The notes below the pieces were generated by a model. The model was not told where the DNA came from, searched no databases, and saw only the letters and a program-made list of their open reading frames with translations. Shown here one piece after another: positions 24,375 to 33,455 of a stretch of DNA of 64,000 nucleotides (the stretch's first letter is position 1; the number at the start of each line of letters is the position of its first letter). The position numbers were made by a program, and so were the translations under genes. The DNA is from Cytophagales bacterium CG12_big_fil_rev_8_21_14_0_65_40_12 (lineage in GTDB: Bacteria; Bacteroidota; Bacteroidia; Cytophagales; Cyclobacteriaceae), in contig PCUU01000046.1 in NCBI GenBank assembly GCA_002786855.1, positions 1 to 64,000 of the forward strand, written 5' to 3'.

Positions 24375-26670
24375 GCTTAAGGTAGATTTTAAATGTGGTT
24401 CCTTGATCGAGAACACTCTCCACAAGAATCTTGCCGCCCATGGTTTCGATTTGGTTTTTTGTGATAAAAAGCCCAACTCCTCGCGCGTCTTCATTGTCAT
24501 GGAACGTTTTGTACATGCCAAATATTTTAGATCCATGGGCCTGAAGGTCAATTCCAATACCATTATCCGTTATAGCGACTATTGTATAAGCGCCTTCTGT
24601 CCATGAAGATATTTTAATGCAGAGCTTTCTTTGTAAGGATCTATATTTAACTGCGTTTGTCAACACATTCAACAATATGCTTTCTAAATAAGCTGGGATG
24701 GCCATCACATAGCTGTCCTCTTTAACGGAGTTGAAGATATAGCCGCCAGTTTCTACCAAGCTTGCCTGAATATTGGCAATTCCTTTTTCCACATATTCCA
24801 CCAAGTTGAGTGATGAAAGATTTTCGTTGGTTTTATTGTTCATGGCCACCACCTCATTCAAATGACTGATGGTTTCCTTTAGGTTTTCTGAAGCTTCGAT
24901 CAACAGTGGGAAGAAGTCGTTTTCGGTAACTTCTGGAATTTCCATTTTGATTAAATCAATAATCATGGATAAGTTTCCTGAGTGAGACCTTAGGTTATGC
25001 GAAACGATGTGTGCAAAATTAAGCAAGCGCTCGTTCTGCTCTTTGGTAAGCGTAAGCAAAGAATTTACCTCAGCTTCGGCCAATTTAATTTGAGAGATGT
25101 CCGTGGCAATGGCCAAAAAACCATTCACATTGCCAAGATTGTTCTTAATGGCCGTGATGGTGAGTAGAATGGGGAAGGTGGCCTTGTCTTTGCGCACATA
25201 AGTCCACTCTCTCGTTTCGAACAAACCCTTGAGGGGATAAGCAAAAACCGAGACTTGCTCGCTAATTTCTTCGCCAAATTCTTTTGATAAAGTGGCAGCC
25301 CTGCTGGCCAATTCTTCTTTCAAATGAAAGAGCGTTACGTTTTCAATATTTACAACTTCTTGGGCGGCATAACCTAGTAAATTCTCTGCACCTTTGTTGA
25401 AGAAGATGATTTTTCCATCTATGTCAAATTCAATGATACACACTTGGGTACTGGCATCTTGAATTCCTTGGAGTTTGCTTAAACTTTCTTGAAGTTGAAA
25501 TTGCGCCAGCTTTCTCTGCGTGATATTGTTGATTTGAGAAATTAAATGGCTTGGCTCGCCTAAATTATTTTTGACCAGCGATACAGAAATCAATACCCAG
25601 ACAATCTGCTGGGCCTTGTTCAAATACCGCTTTTCTACCTGATAGCTATCTATATTCCCTTTGATAAGTTCATCCAATTGTTCCAGCCCCTTTAATAAAT
25701 CATCCTGATAGGTGATATCGCTAAAGGTAAGTAGAGAGAGTTCTTCTTTGGTGTAGCCCAAAATATTGCAAATGCCCTGATTCACTTTTAACCATTTGCC
25801 ATCAAGTCCAATCAGCCCCATTCCGTTGGCGGCAAATTCAAAAGTCTGCCTAAACTGTTCTTCTTGTAGTGCCAAAGCTTTATTGGCTTTGGTCCTTTCA
25901 TCAATGTCTTGAAAAAGCCCATAAACCCGAACGATTTCATCGTTTTCCCAAACTGGAATTCCTGTAGTCTTGATCCATTTTTCAACGCCATTAGTAGTGA
26001 TGATAATCAGTTCGAGGGTAAAGTCTTGGCCATGTTGAGCGCAAGCATTAAAATGTTTGAGGATGGCTTCCCGATTTTCTCCTTCTTTATAAAAGTTGAT
26101 GGCAGTATCAAAACTTGGAATAAAATCATCGGCAACTTCATGGATTTGCTTTGTTACATTGCTCCAAGTAATCAAGTTTTGCTTTAAGTCGGCCTCCCAA
26201 GTGCCGATTCGCGCAGCTTCATTGGTACGCTCCAGCAAATCTTGGTATTTGAAAAGGAGCTCTTCCCTGTACTTGGCTGGGGTAATGTCGGCTGTGAAAA
26301 TCAAGATGCCACCCACGACATGATTTTCGAGATACCAAGGTTTTACATCCCACTTAAACCACTTAACGCTGCCGTCTGATTTTTTATAGAAGTCTTCTTC
26401 TCCACTTTTAGCCTTTCCCATCAAGCATTCCTGATGTACTTTTCGCCAGTCTTCTCTTAAATAAGGCGAAAGGTCATAGTGCGATTTGCCGATGATTTGC
26501 TTGTCAAGGAGGTTATAATCCTTGAGCCATTGCCCCGATGCTGCCAAATAGCGCATATTATTATCGAACATGGCGATTGCTGTTGGCGCCTCGTTGATAA
26601 ACATAACCTGACTGCGGATACTTTCTGGCAGCTTTTCGATGTTAATAAGTTGATTTTTTAAATCAGTCAT
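24361..26670 (-). CDS. cytoplasmic multi-PAS sensor histidine kinase
   Basis: A 769-aa kinase without membrane segments. Four PAS/PAC-like units are visible at about 20-135, 145-260, 270-390 and 400-530 (for example NNITQRKLAQFQLQ and ATDISQIKLAEAE ends). The kinase core has the Bacteroidota-type H-box HIVSHNLRS with His558, N-box LNVLTNAVKYRS, G1 DNGIGIDLQ, and a MYKTFHDNEDARGVGLF segment. Four PAS units suggest sensing of small ligands, redox or light, but no cofactor residue can be named. It overlaps the following single-domain regulator gene and is convergent with the permease operon. Confidence 0.9.
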   Translation of the reverse strand: MTDLKNQLINIEKLPESIRSQVMFINEAPTAIAMFDNNMRYLAASGQWLKDYNLLDKQIIGKSHYDLSPYLREDWRKVHQECLMGKAKSGEEDFYKKSDGSVKWFKWDVKPWYLENHVVGGILIFTADITPAKYREELLFKYQDLLERTNEAARIGTWEADLKQNLITWSNVTKQIHEVADDFIPSFDTAINFYKEGENREAILKHFNACAQHGQDFTLELIIITTNGVEKWIKTTGIPVWENDEIVRVYGLFQDIDERTKANKALALQEEQFRQTFEFAANGMGLIGLDGKWLKVNQGICNILGYTKEELSLLTFSDITYQDDLLKGLEQLDELIKGNIDSYQVEKRYLNKAQQIVWVLISVSLVKNNLGEPSHLISQINNITQRKLAQFQLQESLSKLQGIQDASTQVCIIEFDIDGKIIFFNKGAENLLGYAAQEVVNIENVTLFHLKEELASRAATLSKEFGEEISEQVSVFAYPLKGLFETREWTYVRKDKATFPILLTITAIKNNLGNVNGFLAIATDISQIKLAEAEVNSLLTLTKEQNERLLNFAHIVSHNLRSHSGNLSMIIDLIKMEIPEVTENDFFPLLIEASENLKETISHLNEVVAMNNKTNENLSSLNLVEYVEKGIANIQASLVETGGYIFNSVKEDSYVMAIPAYLESILLNVLTNAVKYRSLQRKLCIKISSWTEGAYTIVAITDNGIGIDLQAHGSKIFGMYKTFHDNEDARGVGLFITKNQIETMGGKILVESVLDQGTTFKIYLKHDQN

Positions 26671-26785
26671 TCAAAGGTCTTGAGCTTGGTTACATTTTGG
26701 CAAATGATGTTTGTAAAAGGAAGCAGGGATCAATTTATGAATTTTTTCTCCACTGCATAACTGTGCTGAGAACTACATTGGGCAT

Positions 26786-26822
26786 AAAAAAAGGTATGAT
26801 GTTGATAATCATACCTTTTTTG
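26786..26822. terminator. bidirectional intrinsic terminator
   Basis: A perfect inverted repeat with arms AAAAAAAGGTATGAT (26786-26800) and ATCATACCTTTTTTT (26808-26822). It has a GC-poor but long stem with a T-run on each strand. It lies after the small coiled-coil gene on the minus strand. Confidence 0.85.
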
Positions 26823-26842
26823 TATCCTGTTATCGCCTTGCC

Positions 26843-27133
26843 TTACATCTCTTCTGCCCTTGGGCCTTTCTTGAAGATTTTTTCAAAAGCTTTACCAATT
26901 TCTTCCATGGCATTTTTTAGATGGAATTTTGCTTCTTCAATTTTAGGCTCATTCTTTTCTCTAAAGGCATCGATTTTTACTTCAAGCTTATCGCGCTGAA
27001 CTTTGAGCTTTTCTATGGTTTCGTCTAGTTCTTCACGCACCTCGCCCGAGGCATCCTTTCCTTTTTCAATTAGCTCATCGATTTTTTCTCTTAATTCAAT
27101 AAGTAATTTCTCGGCATCGTCTTTTAAACTCAT
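26843..27133 (-). CDS. small charged coiled-coil protein
   Basis: A 96-aa protein with a highly charged, lysine/glutamate-rich heptad pattern through its length (EKLLIELREKIDELIEKG, KLKVQRDKLEVKIDAF). It is predicted to be an all-helical coiled coil. No signal peptide or membrane helix is seen. It resembles YtxH- or apolipoprotein-like small stress proteins only in composition, so I give no function. Its start codon overlaps the stop of the TPR gene upstream, so the two are cotranslated. A strong terminator follows. Confidence 0.6.
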   Translation of the reverse strand: MSLKDDAEKLLIELREKIDELIEKGKDASGEVREELDETIEKLKVQRDKLEVKIDAFREKNEPKIEEAKFHLKNAMEEIGKAFEKIFKKGPRAEEM

Positions 27134-28449
27134 TATTCTGAAGGTCTAGTTTTGATTGTTGTACCCACGTTGATCCAGCAGCCTACTTTGATTGGGGCGC
27201 CTTCCTCTAAATTGTTTTCAAATACTTGGGCGATGGTTGGAAATTGAGCTTTGGCCCTTTTCTGTCCTTCACTGTCACCTGCTTTTGTGAACATGTCATA
27301 AGCCGCAAAAAATACAGCCCTATCATTCACTTGACTCTGACCTTGTTTGCAATCATCGAAACTTCCCATATACAAATTACCAATCAAAGTATAGGCTTCC
27401 GATGCCATGGACTTGTCTGTATCAGCCGCTTTCAAGGCTGCGTCTCTTGCTTGTCCCTTTTTTCCTGCAACCGCGTAAGTTCGGGCAGAAGATAGGTAAA
27501 GGTCAGCTTTTTTAGTCGGATCAGTTTCTAGGCTTAAGGCTTCTGCAAAGAACTTTTCTGCCTCATCATATTGCTTCAATGCTGACCTGCGCTTGGCCAG
27601 CAAGCCTGCTATGCCCGCAGTGGGTTCTGCTTTATGTACGATTTCGATTGTTTCTAGGAAGAAATCAGAATCAGAACATTTGGCTGATAATGCCAATTGG
27701 AAAATCTTTTTGGCAAGATTGATATCACTTGGATTTTGTTGCAAAGAGGGGTAGAGCTTTGTGCTGATAAATTCACAGTCTACATTCACCGTGGAGGTGA
27801 GCATTTGGCTCACTACTTCTTTGTAGCGCTCAAGTCGTTCAGCATCTTCTCCTGCGGCAATTTTTTGGTCGATTACCTCATTGATCTTGGCGTAGATGTC
27901 TAAGATTTGTTCTTCGCTTAAGTTTTTCTTTTTCGCATAACTTCTTCTTACAATGTCCATGTAGCCCACAAGGTTATTGTTAATAACTTCCGATGGCTTT
28001 TCATAAGCTCGTGCATAAACTTCAAGTGCCTTGTCATATTTATCGGCATCTTCTTTATAATATTTATAATAGCGATAGGCCAGATTGTTCACTTCCAAGT
28101 CACTCAATCCAAAGAGTTGATCTTTAAGTTCATATGAAATGAACATAGAATCGAGATAAACTTGTTTTTTGGTTGGGTCTGTTTCTGCATCGGAAAGTTC
28201 CTCATAGGCCTTATAGGCATTTACATAAAGGCCATCATAAAGTTTGGGTGTATTGACCATCAACCAGTTCAAAGAATTGGCCGCTTGTCGATATCGCTTG
28301 ATAGACATTTCGTCTACCGAGAGGGCAAACCTCCTTTTCGCTTCGTCTGATAGATTTGGGTCTTGGGGCAGGTTCAGTTGAACTTGACCAAAGCTTAAAA
28401 ATGTGTAAAAACACAGTGCAAGAATGAGGATCGACTTGTTCATATTCAT
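27133..28449 (-). CDS. exported TPR-repeat protein
   Basis: A 438-aa protein from the ATG at 28449 (MNMNKSILILALCFYTFLSFGQ), which gives a clean signal peptide; the frame extends to 28476. The mature part is helical with degenerate TPR units, clearest at PTAGIAGLLAKRRSALKQYDEAEKFFAEAL and DPTKKADLYLSSARTYAVAG. It ends with GCWINVGTTIKTRPSE. Proteins like this in Bacteroidota act as periplasmic scaffolds; no specific partner is evident. It forms an overlapping pair with the downstream coiled-coil gene. Confidence 0.7.
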   Translation of the reverse strand: MNMNKSILILALCFYTFLSFGQVQLNLPQDPNLSDEAKRRFALSVDEMSIKRYRQAANSLNWLMVNTPKLYDGLYVNAYKAYEELSDAETDPTKKQVYLDSMFISYELKDQLFGLSDLEVNNLAYRYYKYYKEDADKYDKALEVYARAYEKPSEVINNNLVGYMDIVRRSYAKKKNLSEEQILDIYAKINEVIDQKIAAGEDAERLERYKEVVSQMLTSTVNVDCEFISTKLYPSLQQNPSDINLAKKIFQLALSAKCSDSDFFLETIEIVHKAEPTAGIAGLLAKRRSALKQYDEAEKFFAEALSLETDPTKKADLYLSSARTYAVAGKKGQARDAALKAADTDKSMASEAYTLIGNLYMGSFDDCKQGQSQVNDRAVFFAAYDMFTKAGDSEGQKRAKAQFPTIAQVFENNLEEGAPIKVGCWINVGTTIKTRPSE

Positions 28450-28522
28450 ACTTTTTGTTGACGGCAATTTAGCCAATTAAGAAATTACTACTTCTTGAGG
28501 TCATTATCAAATTGTGACCAAT

Positions 28523-30148
28523 TTAATTATTGAAAAGAGGTTTAAACTCAAATTTATCTCCATCAAAAAGACCCAAATTGCTAAGCTTGAGTGAAGGTAT
28601 CACTAATAATGCCATAAAAGATAAACTCATAAAAGGAGAGATCAAAGTACTGCCCATTTCTTTAGAAATTTGATCAATGCGGGCATACTTTTCGGCTACA
28701 ATGTAACCATCATCTGCCGACATGATCCCTGCTACAGGAAGAGGCAATAACTCAGCATAAGCCTTGCTGACCGCACTTACACCGCCTTGGGCTTCAATAA
28801 TTAAGTTGATGGCTTTGGCCATTGATTCATCATCGACACCCACCGCAATAATATTATGAGAATCATGGCCTACGCTTGAGGCAATGGCGCCTTCCTTCAA
28901 ACCGAAATTTTTAATAAAAGCTATAGCGGGTACTGAAGGAGCATAGCGATTGATGACAACGAGTTTGAGCACATCATTTTCAATATCTGAAACTGCATTT
29001 CCGTTTTGATCCAGTTTGACTGGGCGTTCAATGCCTTTGGTAATGAGTTGGCCATCAAATGCCTCTATTACATTGATTAGATTTCCTGCTGCTTTTAGTC
29101 GCAAGTCGTCAGCTGAAATGGGCAAACAATTGAAATTATTGACGATATGGTTCGGTGTGGAAGAAATTAGGCTTTTGCCAGCATTGCTCACTTGTGCTCC
29201 GTTAATATAGGTCGCCAGAACGTTGAAGTCACTTAAATTATCAATACAGATAAAGTCAGCGAAGTCACCCTCTTGCAAAGCACCAACATCGAGCTTGTAA
29301 TGATCAATTGGGTTGATACAAGCGGCTTGCAACACATTGAAGAGTTCATGCCCTTTGGCCAGTGCTCTTTTCACCAGCTGATTGATGTGTCCTTCAACCA
29401 AGTTATCGGGATGTTTATCGTCTGAGCAAAACATGATCATGGCTGGATAATCGCTGAGCAATTCAATCAGTGCATCAAAATTTTTCGCGGCACTCCCTTC
29501 ACGAATGGAAATTTTCATGCCGTGCTTCAATTTGTCAAGCGCTTCCTCTTTCGTGAAACATTCATGATCGGTGTAAATCCCTGCTTTAATATAAGCTTCA
29601 GCTTGATCTCCTCGCACTCCTGGTGCATGTCCATCAATGGGTTTACCCAATGATTTGGCAATGGCCAGCTTCTCATAAACTACAGGATCGTTGTAAAGCA
29701 CCCCAGGCCAATTCATCATTTCAGCCAAGTATTTCACCTCGTCTTTTTCAAGTAAATAGCGCACTTGGTCTGGTGTAATTTCAGCTCCAGCAGTTTCGAA
29801 GGTTGTTGCAGGTACGCAGGAAGGAGCACCAAAATTGAATTTGAAATTGACTTGTTTACCATTCTCAATCATGTATTCAACACCTACAACACCCAGTACA
29901 TTACCAATTTCATGAGGGTCAGAAACGGTGGCTACTGTGCCATGTACAACAGCTAACCTGGCGAATTCCGTAGGAACGAGCATGGAGCTTTCGATGTGGA
30001 CATGCGCATCGATAAAACCAGGAATAATGTATTGATCATCCACCTTTTCGTTGGTTTCAATTTTTTTGATTTTGCCGTTTTTGATGTGCAGAATGCCTTT
30101 GAAAAGCCTTCTTTTCCTAACGTCTACTATTGTTCCTGAAATCTGCAT
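28523..30148 (-). CDS. ade: adenine deaminase
   Basis: It converts adenine to hypoxanthine for purine salvage. The 541-aa protein is a full-length AdeC-type amidohydrolase: GFIDAHVHIESSML has the HxH metal site, DPHEIGNVLG, GHAPGVRGDQAEAYI, DHECFTKEEAL, and FCSDDKHPDNL supply further metal ligands, and the C-terminal half has SVGHDSHNIIAVG. Length and motifs agree with the family. It is divergent from cmk with a 205-base spacer in which I see no clear operator. Confidence 0.93.
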   Translation of the reverse strand: MQISGTIVDVRKRRLFKGILHIKNGKIKKIETNEKVDDQYIIPGFIDAHVHIESSMLVPTEFARLAVVHGTVATVSDPHEIGNVLGVVGVEYMIENGKQVNFKFNFGAPSCVPATTFETAGAEITPDQVRYLLEKDEVKYLAEMMNWPGVLYNDPVVYEKLAIAKSLGKPIDGHAPGVRGDQAEAYIKAGIYTDHECFTKEEALDKLKHGMKISIREGSAAKNFDALIELLSDYPAMIMFCSDDKHPDNLVEGHINQLVKRALAKGHELFNVLQAACINPIDHYKLDVGALQEGDFADFICIDNLSDFNVLATYINGAQVSNAGKSLISSTPNHIVNNFNCLPISADDLRLKAAGNLINVIEAFDGQLITKGIERPVKLDQNGNAVSDIENDVLKLVVINRYAPSVPAIAFIKNFGLKEGAIASSVGHDSHNIIAVGVDDESMAKAINLIIEAQGGVSAVSKAYAELLPLPVAGIMSADDGYIVAEKYARIDQISKEMGSTLISPFMSLSFMALLVIPSLKLSNLGLFDGDKFEFKPLFNN

Positions 30149-30353
30149 AAATCTCTCCCTATTTGAAGCGACAAGTTCGTTTTCTTAAGTCATAATGGAA
30201 AGAAAATTCTCCATATCATGGCATTATGCTCACTCCACAGGCCCAAGTGCTTTAGGGTGCATAAGTACGTAATAGACTTCTTGATTTATAATTTCAAGAG
30301 AATCACTCCCAATTACCTTATTGAAACCTTACCTTTGCCAAAATTTTTTTTCA

Positions 30354-31034
30354 ATGCGTAAAATCAACATTGCTATTGATGGTTTTTCTGGCTGTGGTAA
30401 GAGTAGTACAGCCAAAGAAGTAGCCAGAAGACTTGGCTATAAATTTATTGATAGCGGTGCCATGTATCGTGCGGTTACTTTGCACATGCTGAGAGAAAAC
30501 ATTGACCTATCAAGCCAGGCCTTAATATCTGAAGCATTGGCCACCTGCCAAATTGATTTTCAACACAACCCGGAAACGGGAAAAAGTGAAACTATTCTGA
30601 ACGGTGAGAATGTTGAACAAGAGATTCGTAAGATGTACGTTTCCGAAAAGGTGAGTATTGTGGCGGCAGTCAAGGCCGTGAGAGTAGCCATGGTCGCTCA
30701 GCAGCAGGAAATGGGCAAGGCGAGAGGAGTGGTAATGGATGGAAGAGATATTGCCTCGGTTGTTTTTCCAGATGCCGAGCTTAAAGTTTTCATGAAAGCA
30801 AGTGATAAATCCCGCGCCATGCGAAGAAAGCTAGAGTTGGAGGAGAAGGGTGAAAGTCCATCGTTAGAAGAGATCATGGAAAATTTTCAGGATCGTGATT
30901 TACAAGACAGTACGAGGGCAGAAAGTCCTTTGATTCAAGTGCCTGAGGCCGTGGTGATTGATACTTCTGATTTGGCTTTTGAAGATCAGGTCCTTAGGGT
31001 GTTAACTTTGGCAAAAGAAAAGATTGAAGCGTAG
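30354..31034 (+). CDS. cmk: cytidylate kinase
   Basis: It phosphorylates CMP and dCMP using ATP. From the ATG at 30354 (MRKINIAIDGFSGCGKSSTAK) the protein is 226 aa, standard for bacterial Cmk; the TTG at 30321 is not needed. Visible motifs: P-loop GFSGCGKSS, the DSGAMYRAVT CMP-binding region, MDGRDIASVVFPDA, and the lid-region RDLQDSTRAESPL. A TAnnTTTG-type -7 box (TACCTTTG, 30330-30337) lies just upstream of the ATG. ispH follows after 15 bases, so the two are probably one operon. Confidence 0.95.
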   Translation: MRKINIAIDGFSGCGKSSTAKEVARRLGYKFIDSGAMYRAVTLHMLRENIDLSSQALISEALATCQIDFQHNPETGKSETILNGENVEQEIRKMYVSEKVSIVAAVKAVRVAMVAQQQEMGKARGVVMDGRDIASVVFPDAELKVFMKASDKSRAMRRKLELEEKGESPSLEEIMENFQDRDLQDSTRAESPLIQVPEAVVIDTSDLAFEDQVLRVLTLAKEKIEA

Positions 31035-31049
31035 AAAGGAGAGGGAGCA

Positions 31050-31943
31050 ATGGAAATTACAATTGATAAGAATTCAGGTTATTGTTTCGGGGTAGAGTTT
31101 GCCATTCAAATGGCCGAAGACGAAATGCAGGAAGGTGCATTGTATTGCTTGGGCGATATCGTGCACAATAGCATGGAAGTAAAGCGATTGAATGCAAAAG
31201 GTTTAAAAATCATCGATCGCGAAGAGTTGAAGGATATAAAGAATGCCAAAGTTTTGATCAGGGCCCATGGCGAACCCCCAGAAACCTATCAATTGGCCTT
31301 AGAAAACAACATTGAATTGGTTGATGCCTCTTGTCCAGTGGTGCTCAAGCTGCAAAACAGGGTGAAATTAGCGTATGACCGCATGTGCGATGTGGATGGT
31401 CAGATTGTGATATATGGAAAAAATGGCCATGCCGAGGTGATTGGACTGACAGGTCAAACCAATAATGAGGCAATTATTATCATGGAAGATAGCGACCTTG
31501 ATAAAATTGATTTCAATCGTCCTGTGACTTTATATAGCCAGACCACTAAAAGTACAGCTGGGTTTTATCGCATCAGAGCGATGATCGAAGAAAGAATTAA
31601 GGCAGTCAAGGGTGAATTTAATGAGGTCGACTTTAGTGCGAATGACAGTATTTGCCGCCAAGTCTCAAATCGAGAGCCCCAACTAGAAAAATTTTCGCAA
31701 GAACAAGATGTTATAATTTTTGTGAGCGGAAAGAAAAGCTCCAATGGCAAAGCATTGTACAGTGTTTGTCTAAAACAGAATCCCAGAAGTTATTTTGTTG
31801 AAAATGAGGAAGAAGTAGATAAATCGTGGTTCCGAGATACCGATAAAGTTGGTATTTGCGGAGCAACTTCCACCCCAATGTGGCTTATGGAGCAAGTGAG
31901 GAATCACATCGAAAAAACGTTTGAAAAAATACCAGTCGCATAA
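31050..31943 (+). CDS. ispH: 4-hydroxy-3-methylbut-2-enyl diphosphate reductase
   Basis: The last enzyme of the MEP isoprenoid pathway, a [4Fe-4S] protein that makes IPP and DMAPP from HMBPP. The 297-aa protein has the three cluster cysteines Cys12 (GYCFGV), Cys95 (DASCPVV) and Cys202 (DSICRQVSNRE), and also GDIVHN, IRAHGEPP, YGKNGHAEVIG and SQTTKST. Length is normal. It follows cmk closely, and the nqr operon begins 142 bases later. Confidence 0.96.
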   Translation: MEITIDKNSGYCFGVEFAIQMAEDEMQEGALYCLGDIVHNSMEVKRLNAKGLKIIDREELKDIKNAKVLIRAHGEPPETYQLALENNIELVDASCPVVLKLQNRVKLAYDRMCDVDGQIVIYGKNGHAEVIGLTGQTNNEAIIIMEDSDLDKIDFNRPVTLYSQTTKSTAGFYRIRAMIEERIKAVKGEFNEVDFSANDSICRQVSNREPQLEKFSQEQDVIIFVSGKKSSNGKALYSVCLKQNPRSYFVENEEEVDKSWFRDTDKVGICGATSTPMWLMEQVRNHIEKTFEKIPVA

Positions 31944-32085
31944 TTCCTGATTATTATTTTCCTTCCCATTTTTTTTGGACTAAATTGCGCCTCGAAAAGC
32001 TAAAAAAAGGCTTTTTATTGAAGTCGAAAATATTATTTTTGCCTCAATCTTAGATCAACCTTATTTGATTCGCAACTAAAAGAGT

Positions 32086-33453
32086 ATGTCCAAAATCATA
32101 AAGCTTAAAAAAGGCTTTGACATCAATCTGGCAGGAAAAGCTGAGAAGAAAATCTCTTCCTCCGCGCATCCAGACACGTTTGCAATTAAACCCTCCGACT
32201 TTATTGGCATGAAGCGACCTAAGTTACTTGTTAACGAAGGAGACAACGTGAAGGCGGGTACTCCCATTTTGACTGACAAAATGCAGGAGAACGTGATGTA
32301 TTGCTCACCTGTCAGCGGTGAAATTGTCGAAGTGAAAAGAGGCGCCAAAAGAAAGCTTCTAGAAATCAAAATTTTAGCGGATAAAACGATTGAATTCGAG
32401 TCGTTCAAAACCTACAGTCTGTCCGATATCAACGGTTTGAGTAGGGCAGATGCTCAAGCTCAAATGTTGAAAGGCGGGGTATGGCCGAATATCATTCAAA
32501 GGCCATATGGGATTGTAGCTAACGAAAGCGACACGCCCAAAGCCATCCACATTTCTACCTTCGACACACATCCTTTGGCCGCCAATTTGGCCTTTACTTT
32601 ACAAGGGGCAGAAGAAGCGTTCAAATCGGGGATCAGCATTTTGAAGAAATTCACCGATGGTAAAATTCATTTGAACCATGATTTGAATGCAGAAGTGGCC
32701 TCGGTTTTCTCCAATATTGATGGCGTGGAGCACAATAAGTTCTCTGGACCACATCCTGCCGGAAATGTAGGGGTACAAATCCACCACTTAGACCCTATCA
32801 ATAAGGGTGATATTGTTTGGACATTGACTCCCTATGCGGTGGCTCAGATTGGTAAGCTCTTTCTTCAAGGAAAGTATGACGCATCAAGAATCATTGCTGT
32901 GGCTGGTTCCGAGGTCAAAGCTCCTCAATATTATAAAACCTATGTGGGTTCGGCTATCAACAAATTTGTTGAAAATAACCTTAACTCAGACCACGTAAGA
33001 TTTATTTCGGGCAATGTTTTGACGGGTGAAAGGATCGAAAAGGATGGTTATTTAGGTTTTTACTCGAATATGCTTACCGTAATCCCTGAAGGAGATCATG
33101 CCGATTTCTTGGGTTGGATCATGCCTAAAAAGAACGTGTTGAGCTACCATCGTGCATGGGGACTTTTCTCCTTTTTAAACGGCAAGAACAAAGAGTATGT
33201 GCTCGATACCAATACCAATGGTGAAGACAGGGCTTTTGTACAAACTGGTGTTTTCGAAAAAGTTGTTCCAATGGACATTTATCCTACCTATTTGGTAAAG
33301 GCCATCATGTCTGAGGATTTCGATAACATGGAAGCACTTGGTATTTATGAAATTATAGAAGAAGATTTAGCCCTATGCGAATTTGTCGATGTTTCTAAAC
33401 ATGACATTCAACATATGGTTAGAGAAGGTATAGAATTGATGCAAAACGGATAA
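32086..33453 (+). CDS. nqrA: Na+-translocating NADH:quinone reductase subunit A
   Basis: A peripheral subunit of the Na+-NQR complex, which oxidises NADH, reduces quinone and pumps Na+. The 455-aa protein starts MSKIIKLKKGFDINLAGKAEK and has the biotinyl/lipoyl-like NVKAGTPILTDK...YCSPVSGEI segment typical of NqrA. Other family segments are FDTHPLAANLAF, GPHPAGNVGVQIHHLDP and RFISGNVLTGERI. It is the first gene of nqrABCDE. The 142-base leader holds a TAnnTTTG match (32034-32041) without a clear -33 partner. Confidence 0.96.
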   Translation: MSKIIKLKKGFDINLAGKAEKKISSSAHPDTFAIKPSDFIGMKRPKLLVNEGDNVKAGTPILTDKMQENVMYCSPVSGEIVEVKRGAKRKLLEIKILADKTIEFESFKTYSLSDINGLSRADAQAQMLKGGVWPNIIQRPYGIVANESDTPKAIHISTFDTHPLAANLAFTLQGAEEAFKSGISILKKFTDGKIHLNHDLNAEVASVFSNIDGVEHNKFSGPHPAGNVGVQIHHLDPINKGDIVWTLTPYAVAQIGKLFLQGKYDASRIIAVAGSEVKAPQYYKTYVGSAINKFVENNLNSDHVRFISGNVLTGERIEKDGYLGFYSNMLTVIPEGDHADFLGWIMPKKNVLSYHRAWGLFSFLNGKNKEYVLDTNTNGEDRAFVQTGVFEKVVPMDIYPTYLVKAIMSEDFDNMEALGIYEIIEEDLALCEFVDVSKHDIQHMVREGIELMQNG

Positions 33454-33455
33454 GG

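Noticed and set aside
24375-24563. N-terminal extension of the receiver gene into the kinase gene.
   Set aside because: The extra 63 residues are an out-of-frame reading of kinase coding sequence; the receiver fold begins at MTKIET.
31944-32085. Riboswitch or leader peptide before nqrA.
   Set aside because: Only a TAnnTTTG-like box is seen; no conserved fold or leader frame was recognised.
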